A stretch of 64,000 nt of DNA from NCBI RefSeq assembly GCF_900129385.1, contig NZ_FQVO01000001.1, positions 124,001 to 188,000 on the forward strand, in the 5' to 3' direction. Shown here piece after piece: positions 54,075 to 62,850 of this stretch (position 1 is its first letter; the number at the start of each line of letters is the position of its first letter). The notes beneath the pieces were generated by a model, which did not search any database, was not told the DNA's origin, and saw nothing but the letters and a program-made list of their open reading frames with translations. Origin of the DNA: Chryseobacterium takakiae (GTDB taxonomy: Bacteria > Bacteroidota > Bacteroidia > Flavobacteriales > Weeksellaceae). Position numbers and translations under genes: made by a program.

Positions 54075-55844
54075 ATGAAGATAGGATATTTTTCCTTTTT
54101 TTTATTCATTCTGATTATTTTCGCATTAGGCTGTTATTACCACTACCCTTTTCTTTCAGACGACAGTCTTATCTCCCTGCGCTATGCACAGCGTTTTATT
54201 GAAGGTAAAGGACTTACCTGGAACGACGGACATCCTGTGGAAGGATATTCCAACCTGTTGTGGATTCTGATGATTTCTGCTTTGGGAAAATTGGGAATGA
54301 ATCTCATCCTTGCAGCCAGACTATTGGGAATAGCATGTTCTGTGGGTACACTGGCTGTAATCTGTTTTTATTTTAAAACAAGAAATATCAGGAGAGAATA
54401 CGTTTTTCTCACGGTATTTCTTTTGGTAACGACTCCGTGTTTTACCGTTTGGGCCATTGGCGGACTGGAGCAGCCTTTATACATTTTTCTGCTCACACTC
54501 ACTTTAACTGAAGTTTCGAAAATTATTAACGATAAAAATAAAGGACGGATCTATTCTCTGTCATTGTGGCTTGGACTTTTGGCAATTACGAGACCGGATG
54601 GTTTTCTGTTCACTATTTTAACAACACTATTTTTAGTTTTTATTTTCAGAAAAAGCAGAAAAGATCTTATCAAAGTTTTTGTTTCCGCAGGAATCTTACC
54701 GGCTTTATTTTTATTGGGGCAACTCCTTTTCAGGTATAACTTTTATGGTGAACTGGTTCCGAATACCGCTTTGGTTAAAGTGAAAATAACCTTACATCAT
54801 ATTGTAAGAGGCGGTTTTTATGTTTTCAAATCATTCTTCGGGACTTTATTATTTTCTTCGCTTGGATTGTATTGCCTGTTTTATCTTGCATACAAAAAGA
54901 AAAATCTTTTCGGATTTTATTTATTGCTGAATATTGTGGTATGGACAGTTTATATAATGACGGTAGGCGGCGATATTTTTCCGGCCTTTCGTCATTATTA
55001 TGTAGTGCTGATTTTACTTGTATTTGCTATTATTCTTGGGTTGAATGAAATGAAGTTTCACTTTAAAATAAAAATGATCAGGGTTGGATTTATTGCTTTA
55101 TTATTAATTAACCCTTTTATACAGCTTGTGATTCCGGATAATCATTATGCGATTGAAGAACGATGGGAATTCCGTGGGATGAATTTAGGTAAAACCTTGA
55201 AAAACACTTTCCCGGAAACAACTTTAATTGCGGTTACGGCAGCCGGCTGTATTCCTTATGCTTCTGAGCTGCCAACAGTTGATATGCTTGGATTAAATGA
55301 CTACTACACACCGCGTCATCCGCCGAAAAATTTCGGCACCGGGATGCTGGCTCATGAATTGGGCGATGCGAACTATGTTCTCGGAAGAAATCCCGATATT
55401 ATCATTTATCATATGGGTGCTGTTCCCCGCTTTAATGTGGGTGATCAGATGAAAACCAATCCGGTTTTTATGAATAACTATGTGGAAATGCTTGCCAGAC
55501 AAAGTAATGACGAACATATATTATATTTTAATAAATATGGAAAAAGTGCCGGAATCAGAAAACAGGGAAATAAAATTATCATTCCGGCTTATCTTATAAG
55601 TTCAGATACAGATAATGAAAGTATTTTTAGGAAAAATACTCTTCTCAGGCATCTTCAAAAAGGGAAAAAATATATTCTTTCCATCAGAAATTTCAACACT
55701 GAAAAGTGGGAATTAAGCCAATCTGCCTCAAAATTATTTTCTGCTGAATCCAACATCAGTTATGGAAATAAGGAAATGACCATCACTCTTATTCCGGTAA
55801 ATGAAATGTTTTTAGAAAATATAGAATTGCAAAGGAAATATTAA
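54075..55844 (+). CDS. Polytopic GT-C-type glycosyltransferase-like membrane protein
   Basis: A 589-residue inner-membrane protein with about ten hydrophobic helices in residues 1-350 and an extracytoplasmic C-terminal domain. The first loop carries a DD pair in LSDDSLISLRYAQRFIEG followed by VEGYSNLLWI. This closely resembles the N-terminus of mycobacterial arabinofuranosyltransferase-like and other GT-C proteins, in which the acidic pair binds the lipid-linked sugar donor. It probably adds a sugar to a cell-surface glycan; donor and acceptor are unknown. It follows the lectin gene after a terminator. Confidence 0.75.
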   Translation: MKIGYFSFFLFILIIFALGCYYHYPFLSDDSLISLRYAQRFIEGKGLTWNDGHPVEGYSNLLWILMISALGKLGMNLILAARLLGIACSVGTLAVICFYFKTRNIRREYVFLTVFLLVTTPCFTVWAIGGLEQPLYIFLLTLTLTEVSKIINDKNKGRIYSLSLWLGLLAITRPDGFLFTILTTLFLVFIFRKSRKDLIKVFVSAGILPALFLLGQLLFRYNFYGELVPNTALVKVKITLHHIVRGGFYVFKSFFGTLLFSSLGLYCLFYLAYKKKNLFGFYLLLNIVVWTVYIMTVGGDIFPAFRHYYVVLILLVFAIILGLNEMKFHFKIKMIRVGFIALLLINPFIQLVIPDNHYAIEERWEFRGMNLGKTLKNTFPETTLIAVTAAGCIPYASELPTVDMLGLNDYYTPRHPPKNFGTGMLAHELGDANYVLGRNPDIIIYHMGAVPRFNVGDQMKTNPVFMNNYVEMLARQSNDEHILYFNKYGKSAGIRKQGNKIIIPAYLISSDTDNESIFRKNTLLRHLQKGKKYILSIRNFNTEKWELSQSASKLFSAESNISYGNKEMTITLIPVNEMFLENIELQRKY

Positions 55845-55854
55845 TAATTTTTTG

Positions 55855-55862
55855 TAATTTTG
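55855..55862 (+). promoter_or_regulatory. Candidate -7 box for the rpmI-rplT operon
   Basis: TAATTTTG fits TAnnTTTG. The leader that follows is about 70 bases long and holds a hairpin (55873-55893). Confidence 0.5.
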
Positions 55863-55872
55863 CAAACTATTA

Positions 55873-55893
55873 TTTCCGGGGAATTACCGGAAA
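55873..55893 (+). promoter_or_regulatory. Leader hairpin upstream of rpmI
   Basis: TTTCCGG and CCGGAAA form a perfect 7-bp stem with a 7-nt loop in the leader of the rpmI-rplT message. In many bacteria L20 represses its own operon by binding a leader structure, so this hairpin is a candidate. It is too short to assign to a known L20 leader. Confidence 0.35.
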
Positions 55894-55935
55894 CCAAAAA
55901 CATATATTGATAACAAAACAATAAAAAGCAAAACA

Positions 55936-56133
55936 ATGCCAAAATTAAAAACGAAATCAGGTGCTAAGAAACGTTTTGCTCTTACCGGATCTGGTAAGAT
56001 CAAAAGAAAAAACGCTTACAAAAGCCACATCTTAACGAAGAAAGAAACAAAGCAGAAGAGAAATCTTACTACTACTTCTTACGTAGCTAAAGTGGACGAG
56101 AAAAGTGTACAACGTCAATTAGCAATTAAGTAG
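55936..56133 (+). CDS. rpmI: 50S ribosomal protein bL35
   Basis: A 65-residue basic ribosomal protein. [25 protein letters not shown] is the classic L35 N-terminus. It precedes rplT, as usual, but infC, its normal neighbour, lies 2.8 kb away. Confidence 0.98.
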   Translation: MPKLKTKSGAKKRFALTGSGKIKRKNAYKSHILTKKETKQKRNLTTTSYVAKVDEKSVQRQLAIK

Positions 56134-56254
56134 TTTTTATAAATCTATATCCGGTTTATAAGAATTAAAACAAATTCAACATTTTAACCCTGAAATGGTG
56201 CAGCTAAGAGTAATGGAACAATTTACCGCACATTTCAAAAAAAACAATTTAATT

Positions 56255-56599
56255 ATGCCAAGATCAGTAAATTCGGTAGCTTCAAGAGCTAGAAGAAAGA
56301 AAATTTTTAAGCACGCTAAAGGTTATTTCGGAAGAAGAAAGAACGTTTGGACGGTAGCTAAAAACGCGGTAGAAAAAGCAATGCAATATGCTTACCGTGG
56401 TAGAAAAGAGAAGAAAAGAAATTTCAGAGCACTTTGGATCACTCGTATCAACGCGGGAACCAGAGAGCACGGAATGTCTTACTCTCAGTTTATGGGAGCT
56501 CTTAAAAAGAACAACATTGAGCTTAACAGAAAAGTTTTAGCAGATTTAGCAATGAATCACCCTGAAGCTTTCAAAGCAGTTGTAGATCAAGTAAAATAA
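56255..56599 (+). CDS. rplT: 50S ribosomal protein bL20
   Basis: Ribosomal protein L20 binds 23S rRNA early in 50S assembly and is a translational repressor of its own operon in several bacteria. The start is ATG 56255 ([16 protein letters not shown]), 20 codons inside the longest frame; the preceding residues are not L20. The resulting 114 residues match the family. [19 protein letters not shown] and [20 protein letters not shown] are conserved. Confidence 0.98.
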   Translation: MPRSVNSVASRARRKKIFKHAKGYFGRRKNVWTVAKNAVEKAMQYAYRGRKEKKRNFRALWITRINAGTREHGMSYSQFMGALKKNNIELNRKVLADLAMNHPEAFKAVVDQVK

Positions 56600-56622
56600 T
56601 GTAAAATTTTTGTTATCAATAT

Positions 56623-56655
56623 AAATCCCGGGTTTTTTTGCCTGGGATTTTTTTA
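56623..56655 (+). terminator. Terminator after rplT
   Basis: AAATCCCGGG and CCTGGGATTT form a stem with one mismatch and an 8-nt loop, followed by a T run. Confidence 0.85.
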
Positions 56656-56703
56656 TTATATACATTTGCTAAAATTATTAAATATATAAAATTTTATTTA
56701 AGA

Positions 56704-57876
56704 GTGAAAAAACTAACTTCTTTATTGCTCATTTCATTGGCTTTTTATAACCTTGAGGCCCAAAGTCTTATTCAGGCTTATAAAAACAGGGCAGATCAGG
56801 TTTCACAGACCAATATTACCACGATGCTTCAGGAATTTGAGAATCTTGGTGTAAAAACTACCGGCTCTGTAGCCAATACGAATACCCTGAACTGGCTTAA
56901 AGCGAAATACCAATCGTACGGATATACTGCGAACCAGATTGTGGAAGATCCTTTCACATTTGGCAGCACCAGCTCAAAAAATTTAATCATAACAAAAACG
57001 GGAACACTTTATCCTAATATTTATGTGATTATTTGCGGGCATTATGATACAATCACCGGTAATGGCGTAAGCGATAACGGAAGCGGGACATCCATTATCC
57101 TGGAAGCAGCAAGGATTCTGAAGGATATTCCTACGGACTACTCAATTAAATTTATACATTTTTCCGGGGAAGAACAGGGACTCTATGGAAGTACCCATTA
57201 TGCAGATAATGTAGTTTTTCAGAATAACGTAAGGCAGCTGAATATCAGAGTGGTATTTAATATTGACCAGGTTGGTGGTAAAATCGGCAACAATAACAAT
57301 GCGATTAAATGCGAAAGCGACCAGTCCGGGCAGAGCGGAAACAATGCCCAGTCTCTTTCTTTTACCCAACAGCTTGCAAACTGTACAACGCTGTACTCTC
57401 CTCTGCAAACGGTAATGTCTAATGCTTATGCTTCGGATTATATTCCTTTTGAACAGAATGGGGATATTATTACCGGATTTTATGAAAATGTACGAAGCTA
57501 TAATGAACATACGGTAAATGATACTTTTGTAAACGTAGATCCTACTTATGTTTTCAATGTTGGAAAAGCGGCTGTGGGAGCATTACAGCACTTTGCTACG
57601 GCTTCAACAACCCTGCTGGCAACCGAAGAAAAAAGCATAAACAGTTTGGAAACAGTAAAAATTTATCCAAATCCTGCAAAAGATATCCTTAATATTGAAC
57701 TGCCGAAAGATATTAAGAGTTTCAATCTTGAAATCACCGATATGAACGGGAGGCTGGTCATCAGTAAAGAAAATGAAACCCAGATAAATGTTTCGGCACT
57801 GACAAACGGAGCGTATCTTGCGACTATAAAAACCAAAGACAGCAAAGCGGTCAGAAAAATAATTATCGGAAAATAA
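56704..57876 (+). CDS. Secreted M28-family aminopeptidase with a T9SS sorting domain
   Basis: A secreted zinc peptidase of 390 residues. The start is GTG 56704 (first residues MKKLTSLLLISLAF), the start of the signal peptide; the upstream TTG frame overlaps the rplT terminator. The binuclear zinc site is visible: His and Asp in ICGHYDT and VSDNGSG, Glu pair in FSGEEQG, Asp in NIDQVG and a late His in YNEHTVND. A T9SS sorting domain ends the protein (VKIYPNPAKDI to AVRKIIIGK). It trims N-terminal residues from peptides outside the cell. Confidence 0.93.
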   Translation: MKKLTSLLLISLAFYNLEAQSLIQAYKNRADQVSQTNITTMLQEFENLGVKTTGSVANTNTLNWLKAKYQSYGYTANQIVEDPFTFGSTSSKNLIITKTGTLYPNIYVIICGHYDTITGNGVSDNGSGTSIILEAARILKDIPTDYSIKFIHFSGEEQGLYGSTHYADNVVFQNNVRQLNIRVVFNIDQVGGKIGNNNNAIKCESDQSGQSGNNAQSLSFTQQLANCTTLYSPLQTVMSNAYASDYIPFEQNGDIITGFYENVRSYNEHTVNDTFVNVDPTYVFNVGKAAVGALQHFATASTTLLATEEKSINSLETVKIYPNPAKDILNIELPKDIKSFNLEITDMNGRLVISKENETQINVSALTNGAYLATIKTKDSKAVRKIIIGK

Positions 57877-57895
57877 TTAGTAAAAAATATAAATT

Positions 57896-57925
57896 AAATC
57901 CTGAGTTACTGCTCAGGATTTTTTC
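57896..57925 (+). terminator. Terminator after the M28 peptidase gene
   Basis: AAATCCTGAG and CTCAGGATTT form a perfect 10-bp stem with a 6-nt loop, then T4. Confidence 0.9.
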
Positions 57926-58027
57926 TTGATGGGTTGCTGATTTATTTTACAGAATGTTCCCGGAAACAGACCAGCTTATAACCAGAATTATTTATCCCGA
58001 AATGCCGCCACGCGTTGAAATGCAATT

Positions 58028-58618
58028 TTATCTGTTTCGGGATAGCAAAATTTCTTCAATATCATTTAGGGTAAAATTTTTAGCTTTCAGTAAAATTAAA
58101 AAGTGATACAACAGATCCGCCGCTTCATTCTTAAACAGATCATCGTTGTTGTCTTTAGCTTCAATCACCAATTCCACCGCTTCCTCTCCTACTTTCTGAG
58201 CGACTTTATTGATTCCTCTCTGAAACAGTGAATACGTGTAAGAACCTTCTGTTTTTCCATCAATTCTCCGGTTTATTTTATCCTCCAGTTCGTATAAAAA
58301 ACCTTTAGATTCTTTCTCTCCGAAACAGCTGAAGCTTCCGGTGTGACAGACTACATTTGTTGGAATAGCTTTAATCAAAATCGCATCCTGATCACAATCA
58401 ACAGAAATATTTTTTACTGTTAAAAAATTTCCGGACTCCTCTCCTTTTGTCCAGAGCCGGTTTTTGGAACGGCTGAAAAAGGTAACGATGCCATCTTTTT
58501 CTGTTTTTTTTAATGCCTCTTCGTTCATATAACCTAACATTAACACTTGTAAGGTTCTGTCGTCCTGAATCACTACCGGCACAAGTCCGTCTTTATTTTT
58601 ATTGAAATCGATATTCAT
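58028..58618 (-). CDS. hisI: Bifunctional phosphoribosyl-AMP cyclohydrolase/phosphoribosyl-ATP pyrophosphatase
   Basis: HisIE, which performs the second and third steps of histidine synthesis. The N-terminal cyclohydrolase ([26 protein letters not shown]) and the C-terminal pyrophosphatase ([15 protein letters not shown]) are fused in 196 residues. It overlaps hisF by 4 bases. It is the last gene of the his operon as seen here. Confidence 0.96.
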   Translation of the reverse strand: MNIDFNKNKDGLVPVVIQDDRTLQVLMLGYMNEEALKKTEKDGIVTFFSRSKNRLWTKGEESGNFLTVKNISVDCDQDAILIKAIPTNVVCHTGSFSCFGEKESKGFLYELEDKINRRIDGKTEGSYTYSLFQRGINKVAQKVGEEAVELVIEAKDNNDDLFKNEAADLLYHFLILLKAKNFTLNDIEEILLSRNR

Positions 58619-59373
58619 CGTACTGCCAGTTTTTTAGATTTTAAATTATTTTTCAGATCCTGGATTTTTATCTCTCCGAAATGGAAAATACTTGCTGCCA
58701 AAGCGCCTGTGGCTTTTGTCTGAGTAAAAACTTCCTCAAAATCTTCCATTTTTCCTGCGCCTCCCGAAGCAATGACAGGGATATTTATATTCTCCGCAAT
58801 AAGTCTGGTTATTCTGAGGTCAAATCCGCTTTTTGTACCATCACCATCCATCGAGGTGAGTAAAATTTCTCCGGCTCCGAGTTCTTCGGTTTTTCTTGCC
58901 CAGTCTAATGTTTTAAGTTCTGTTATTTCTCTCCCTCCTTTTACGTGGACCCAGTCTGAACCGTTGATGAATTTGGTATCTATAGCAACCACTATACATT
59001 GGCTTCCGAATTCTTTGGCCAAGTCCGTAATCAGCTGCGGATTTTTAACGGCTGAAGAATTGACGCTGATTTTATCGGCTCCCGCTTCAAGAAGCTTTCT
59101 TACGTCTTCCACGGAAGAAATTCCGCCGCCTACGGTGAATGGAATACTAAGTTCCTTCGCAATTTTCCGTACAAGTTCCGCGAAAGTTTTCCGCTCTTCA
59201 ATGGTTGCGGTAATATCCAGAAAAACCAGTTCGTCAGCTCCTTCTTTCTCATATCTTTTGGCAAGTTCGATGGGATCACCTGCGCTTCGCAATCCTTCAA
59301 AATTAATTCCTTTTACCGTTGTTCCGTCTTTGATATCCAGACATGGAATAATTCTTTTTTTAAGCATGTTCAA
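58615..59373 (-). CDS. hisF: Imidazole glycerol phosphate synthase, cyclase subunit
   Basis: The TIM-barrel cyclase of histidine synthesis, partner of HisH. The 252 residues have the catalytic aspartates in [13 protein letters not shown] and VAIDTKF, and [10 protein letters not shown], typical of HisF. It overlaps hisA by 14 bases and hisIE by 4. Confidence 0.97.
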   Translation of the reverse strand: MNMLKKRIIPCLDIKDGTTVKGINFEGLRSAGDPIELAKRYEKEGADELVFLDITATIEERKTFAELVRKIAKELSIPFTVGGGISSVEDVRKLLEAGADKISVNSSAVKNPQLITDLAKEFGSQCIVVAIDTKFINGSDWVHVKGGREITELKTLDWARKTEELGAGEILLTSMDGDGTKSGFDLRITRLIAENINIPVIASGGAGKMEDFEEVFTQTKATGALAASIFHFGEIKIQDLKNNLKSKKLAVR

Positions 59374-60082
59374 TAAAATTTTGGAGTTGCTGCAGGTTTA
59401 TTTTTCCTTCATAGATGGCTTTCCCGATAATCGTCCCCGAACAGCCGATCCCTTTCATCTGTTCAACATCTTCAATACAAGAAATTCCGCCGCTTGCTAT
59501 AAGCTGAACCTCTGTTTTTTTTAAAATTTCTCTATATAATTCATCCGAAGCTCCCTGAAGCATGCCATCTTTGGAAATATCCGTACAGATCACATTTTTA
59601 ATTCCTTTATTCTGATATTCAAGAATAAAATCAATAATATCAAAGTCACTTTCTTCCAGCCATCCTGATGTTTTTATCTTTCGGTTTTCGCAGTCGGCTC
59701 CGAGAATTATTTTTTCCGGACCATATTTTTCAATCATATTAAAACAAAAATCGGGATCCTGAACGGCAATACTTCCGATGGTAATCTGTTTTGCTCCCGA
59801 ATTAAAAGCAATATTAATATCTTCCAAAGTTTTCAGTCCGCCTCCGAAATCAATTTTCAGAGAAGTTTCCTTTGCGATGGTTTCCAGAACTTTTTGATTG
59901 ACAATATGCTTTGATTTTGCTCCGTCAAGATCTACCAGATGCAGGTATTGTATGCCGAAGTTTTCAAATTCTTTGGCCACTTCAACAGGGTTTTCATTGT
60001 ATATTTTTTTAGTATCGTAATCTCCTTTTGACAGTCTCACACATTTTCCGTCAATGATGTCTATAGCAGGAATAATTTTCAT
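59360..60082 (-). CDS. hisA: ProFAR isomerase, HisA
   Basis: 1-(5-phosphoribosyl)-5-[(5-phosphoribosylamino)methylideneamino]imidazole-4-carboxamide isomerase, fourth step of histidine synthesis. The 240-residue half-barrel protein starts [22 protein letters not shown] with catalytic D8, and the second acid is in [11 protein letters not shown]. It overlaps hisF by 14 bases and follows hisH by 6. Confidence 0.97.
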   Translation of the reverse strand: MKIIPAIDIIDGKCVRLSKGDYDTKKIYNENPVEVAKEFENFGIQYLHLVDLDGAKSKHIVNQKVLETIAKETSLKIDFGGGLKTLEDINIAFNSGAKQITIGSIAVQDPDFCFNMIEKYGPEKIILGADCENRKIKTSGWLEESDFDIIDFILEYQNKGIKNVICTDISKDGMLQGASDELYREILKKTEVQLIASGGISCIEDVEQMKGIGCSGTIIGKAIYEGKINLQQLQNFIEHA

Positions 60083-60088
60083 ATTTGT

Positions 60089-60667
60089 TTACAGTTTTAA
60101 AAAGTTTTCCAGTAAACGGCTTCCTGTATCTCCCGATTTTTCCGGGTGAAACTGCACCGCATAAAAATTGTCTTTCTGAAGTGATGCGCTGAATGGCAAA
60201 ATGTAATTGCCGACCGAAGTTGTATTTTTAGATAATTCACAATAAAAGCTGTGCACAAAGTAGACATTATCATCCGCAGTTATTCCTGAAAAAAGATCAG
60301 AGGTAAAATCCGAAATTGTATTCCATCCCATATGCGGTACAACATCTTTGGCAGGAAATCTTTTCACTTTAATGTCAAAAATACCCAATCCTTTGGTACT
60401 GCCTTCTTCACTACTTTTACACATAAGCTGCATTCCCAGGCATATTCCCAAAACCGGCTGTTTTAAAGTGGGAATTAACAGATCCAGACCTTTTTCCTTT
60501 AATAAATTCATGGTAGAAGACGCTTCACCCACTCCCGGAAAAATTACTTTGTCGGCTTTTCTTATCAGATCAAAATCATCGGTCACGACAGACTCTACTT
60601 TCAGTCTGTTTAATGAATTCTGTACGGAACTGACATTTCCTCCGTTGTATTTTATGATGGCAATCAT
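60089..60667 (-). CDS. hisH: Imidazole glycerol phosphate synthase, glutamine amidotransferase subunit
   Basis: The class I glutaminase that supplies ammonia to HisF. The 192 residues carry the catalytic triad: C76 in GICLGMQLM and the His-Glu pair in VQFHPEKSGDTG. The stop of hisB and the start of hisH touch at 60667. Confidence 0.97.
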   Translation of the reverse strand: MIAIIKYNGGNVSSVQNSLNRLKVESVVTDDFDLIRKADKVIFPGVGEASSTMNLLKEKGLDLLIPTLKQPVLGICLGMQLMCKSSEEGSTKGLGIFDIKVKRFPAKDVVPHMGWNTISDFTSDLFSGITADDNVYFVHSFYCELSKNTTSVGNYILPFSASLQKDNFYAVQFHPEKSGDTGSRLLENFLKL

Positions 60668-61761
60668 TATAAACTTCCTTTGGTTGATGGTAAATTGAAA
60701 TTTTCATCGGTCTGTTTCACGGCCATTTTCACTGCTTTTGCAAACGCTTTAAACACAGATTCGATCTTGTGGTGTTCATTATCACCTTCTACTTTAATGT
60801 TGAGATTACATTTTGCAGAATCTGTGAACGATTTAAAGAAATGATAAAACATTTCTGTAGGAACATCACCGATTTTTTCACGCTTAAACTCAGCTTCCCA
60901 CATCAGCCACGGCCGTCCTCCAAAATCAATGGCAACCTGGGCCAGACAATCATCCATCGGAAGAAGAAATCCGTAACGCTCAATGCCTTTTTTCTTTCCC
61001 AACGCTTTTAAAATAGCTTCTCCAAGAACAATTCCGGTATCTTCTATGGTGTGATGCTCATCCACCTGCAAATCTCCTCTAACATTAATTTTTAAATCTA
61101 GATTGCCGTGTTTGGAAATCTGTTCGAGCATGTGATCAAAAAAGTGTAATCCTGTCGAAATTTCAGAAGTCCCTCTTCCATCAAGGCTGACTTCAACTTC
61201 AATTTCAGTTTCACTGGTTTTTCTGGAAACTTTAGCTTTTCTTGGAATATTCGTCAAAAACTGTGCGATTTCGCTCCAGCTTTCCGTTGTTAAATCTGCT
61301 TTATCATTATGAACTTTACTGATCAATATGGATTTTGAGCCTAAATTTTTTGCCAGTTGAATATCCGTAAGACGGTCTCCGATAACAAAAGAATTTTTAA
61401 GATCATAATCTCCGTAAATATATTTCCCCAACATTCCGGTTCCCGGTTTCCTTGTCGGGAGGTTTTCACTTTCAAAACTTCTGTCGATCAGAATATCACT
61501 AAAAACAATTCCTTCATTTTCAAAGGCTTTGATCATTTTTTCCTGAGGTTTGATGAAATCTTCATAAGGAAAAGTTTCCGTTCCCAATCCGTCCTGATTG
61601 GTAATCATCACCAGTTCAAAATCAAGTTCTCTGGCAATTCTGGAAAGATTCTGAAAAACTCCGGGATAAAATTCAAGCTTCTCCAGAGAATCAACCTGGA
61701 AATCGGTTGGCGGTTCTAATATTAAAGTTCCGTCTCGGTCTATAAACAATACTTTTTTCAT
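60667..61761 (-). CDS. hisB: Bifunctional histidinol-phosphatase/imidazoleglycerol-phosphate dehydratase
   Basis: HisB fused enzyme of 364 residues. The N-terminal HAD phosphatase (FIDRDGTLI with D8 and D10, plus FVIGDRLTD) and the C-terminal dehydratase ([24 protein letters not shown], DHHxxE-like DNEHHKIES) are both complete. It is upstream of hisH and separated from hisC by 63 bases that hold a palindrome. Confidence 0.97.
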   Translation of the reverse strand: MKKVLFIDRDGTLILEPPTDFQVDSLEKLEFYPGVFQNLSRIARELDFELVMITNQDGLGTETFPYEDFIKPQEKMIKAFENEGIVFSDILIDRSFESENLPTRKPGTGMLGKYIYGDYDLKNSFVIGDRLTDIQLAKNLGSKSILISKVHNDKADLTTESWSEIAQFLTNIPRKAKVSRKTSETEIEVEVSLDGRGTSEISTGLHFFDHMLEQISKHGNLDLKINVRGDLQVDEHHTIEDTGIVLGEAILKALGKKKGIERYGFLLPMDDCLAQVAIDFGGRPWLMWEAEFKREKIGDVPTEMFYHFFKSFTDSAKCNLNIKVEGDNEHHKIESVFKAFAKAVKMAVKQTDENFNLPSTKGSL

Positions 61762-61781
61762 TTTACTTTTTTTACTCTTCT

Positions 61782-61814
61782 AAACCTAACAGGTTTTAAA
61801 AACCTGTTAGGTTT
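61782..61814. repeat. Long palindrome between hisC and hisB
   Basis: AAACCTAACAGG (61782-61793) and CCTGTTAGGTTT (61803-61814) are perfect inverted arms around TTTTAAAAA, which pairs further. Similar palindromes recur in flavobacterial genomes as far as I recall. It breaks an otherwise tight operon and could be an RNA-processing hairpin or a dispersed repeat. Confidence 0.7.
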
Positions 61815-61824
61815 CAGATTCTAA

Positions 61825-62850
61825 TTAAATTCCTTTTAATACATTGATCAGCTTATTGTTTTCTTCCTTTTTCCCGACATTAATTCTTATGCAATCCGGA
61901 ATCTGCGGGCTTCTCTTGCTGGTCAGGATTTCATTCTTCAGTAATTCCTGATACACTTTTTCAGCATTAGTAAATTCAATCAAAAAGAAATTGGCATCGG
62001 TAGGAAATACTCTTTTAACACACTCAACGTTAAGCAATTCATTTTTTAATCTTGAAATTTCGCTTAAAGTATTTTTTATATTTTCTTCTATAATAATTTT
62101 ATAATTAATTAATTGCATGATTATATTTAAACTTAATGAGTTAACATTGTATGGTGCTTTTACGGTATTGATCAATTGTATGATGCTGTCTGATGAATAG
62201 GCAACGCCTACCCTTGCTCCAGCCATTCCCCAAGCTTTTGAGAAGGTCTGAAGAGTAATCAGGTTGGGGTATTTTTCCAACAGCTCAATGCATGATTTCT
62301 GTTCTGAAAATTCAATGTATGCTTCGTCAACCACTACAATTCCATTGAAATTTTCAATAAAAAACTCCAGATCCTGAATAGAGTTGCCGGTTGGATTGTT
62401 GGGTGAGCACAGGAAAAAAATCTTTGGTTTTTCTTGTTCTGAAACTGTTAGAAATAAATCTTTATTAATCTGGAAATTTTTATCCAAGTCTAATGTTACA
62501 ACTTTGTTTTCATTAATCGAAGCATAAAATTTATACATGGCAAAAGAAGGATTCATCACCATAATTGAATCTTTTTTTGGTTCGCAGAAGATTTTTATGA
62601 TAAGATCAATGAGCTCATCACTTCCGTTTCCTACTGCAATTTGTTGTGCTGAAACATTTTTCAATGCTGCCAGTTTGTTTTTTAATTCTTTCTGAGTTGA
62701 ATCCGGATAACGGTTATATTCACCGAAAGGGCTTTCATTGGCATCCATGAACACAGGGTTTTCAAATTCATTCTGATCCCTGAAACTTATGTAAGGCTGC
62801 AGTTCCAGAATATTTTTCCGTACTAAACTGTTGATATTAAATTCTTTCAT
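61825..62850 (-). CDS. hisC: Histidinol-phosphate aminotransferase
   Basis: A PLP aminotransferase of 341 residues that converts imidazole acetol phosphate to histidinol phosphate. The PLP lysine lies in TLQTFSKAWGMAGARVG; FMDANESPFGEYNRYPD at the N-terminus and CSPNNPTGN are also conserved. It overlaps hisD by 14 bases. Confidence 0.96.
   Translation of the reverse strand: MKEFNINSLVRKNILELQPYISFRDQNEFENPVFMDANESPFGEYNRYPDSTQKELKNKLAALKNVSAQQIAVGNGSDELIDLIIKIFCEPKKDSIMVMNPSFAMYKFYASINENKVVTLDLDKNFQINKDLFLTVSEQEKPKIFFLCSPNNPTGNSIQDLEFFIENFNGIVVVDEAYIEFSEQKSCIELLEKYPNLITLQTFSKAWGMAGARVGVAYSSDSIIQLINTVKAPYNVNSLSLNIIMQLINYKIIIEENIKNTLSEISRLKNELLNVECVKRVFPTDANFFLIEFTNAEKVYQELLKNEILTSKRSPQIPDCIRINVGKKEENNKLINVLKGI

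Noticed and set aside
56195..56254. A 20-codon extension of rplT
   Set aside because: L20 begins MPRSVN in this group; the extra residues are not conserved L20 sequence.
56638..56703. A longer TTG start for the M28 peptidase, adding 22 residues
   Set aside because: It begins inside the rplT terminator; GTG at 56704 begins a normal signal peptide.
58772..59524. A 250-codon open reading frame on the plus strand, antisense to hisF and hisA
   Set aside because: It lies entirely opposite two certain genes. Its serine- and leucine-rich translation is what the complement of their codons gives, and it matches no family.
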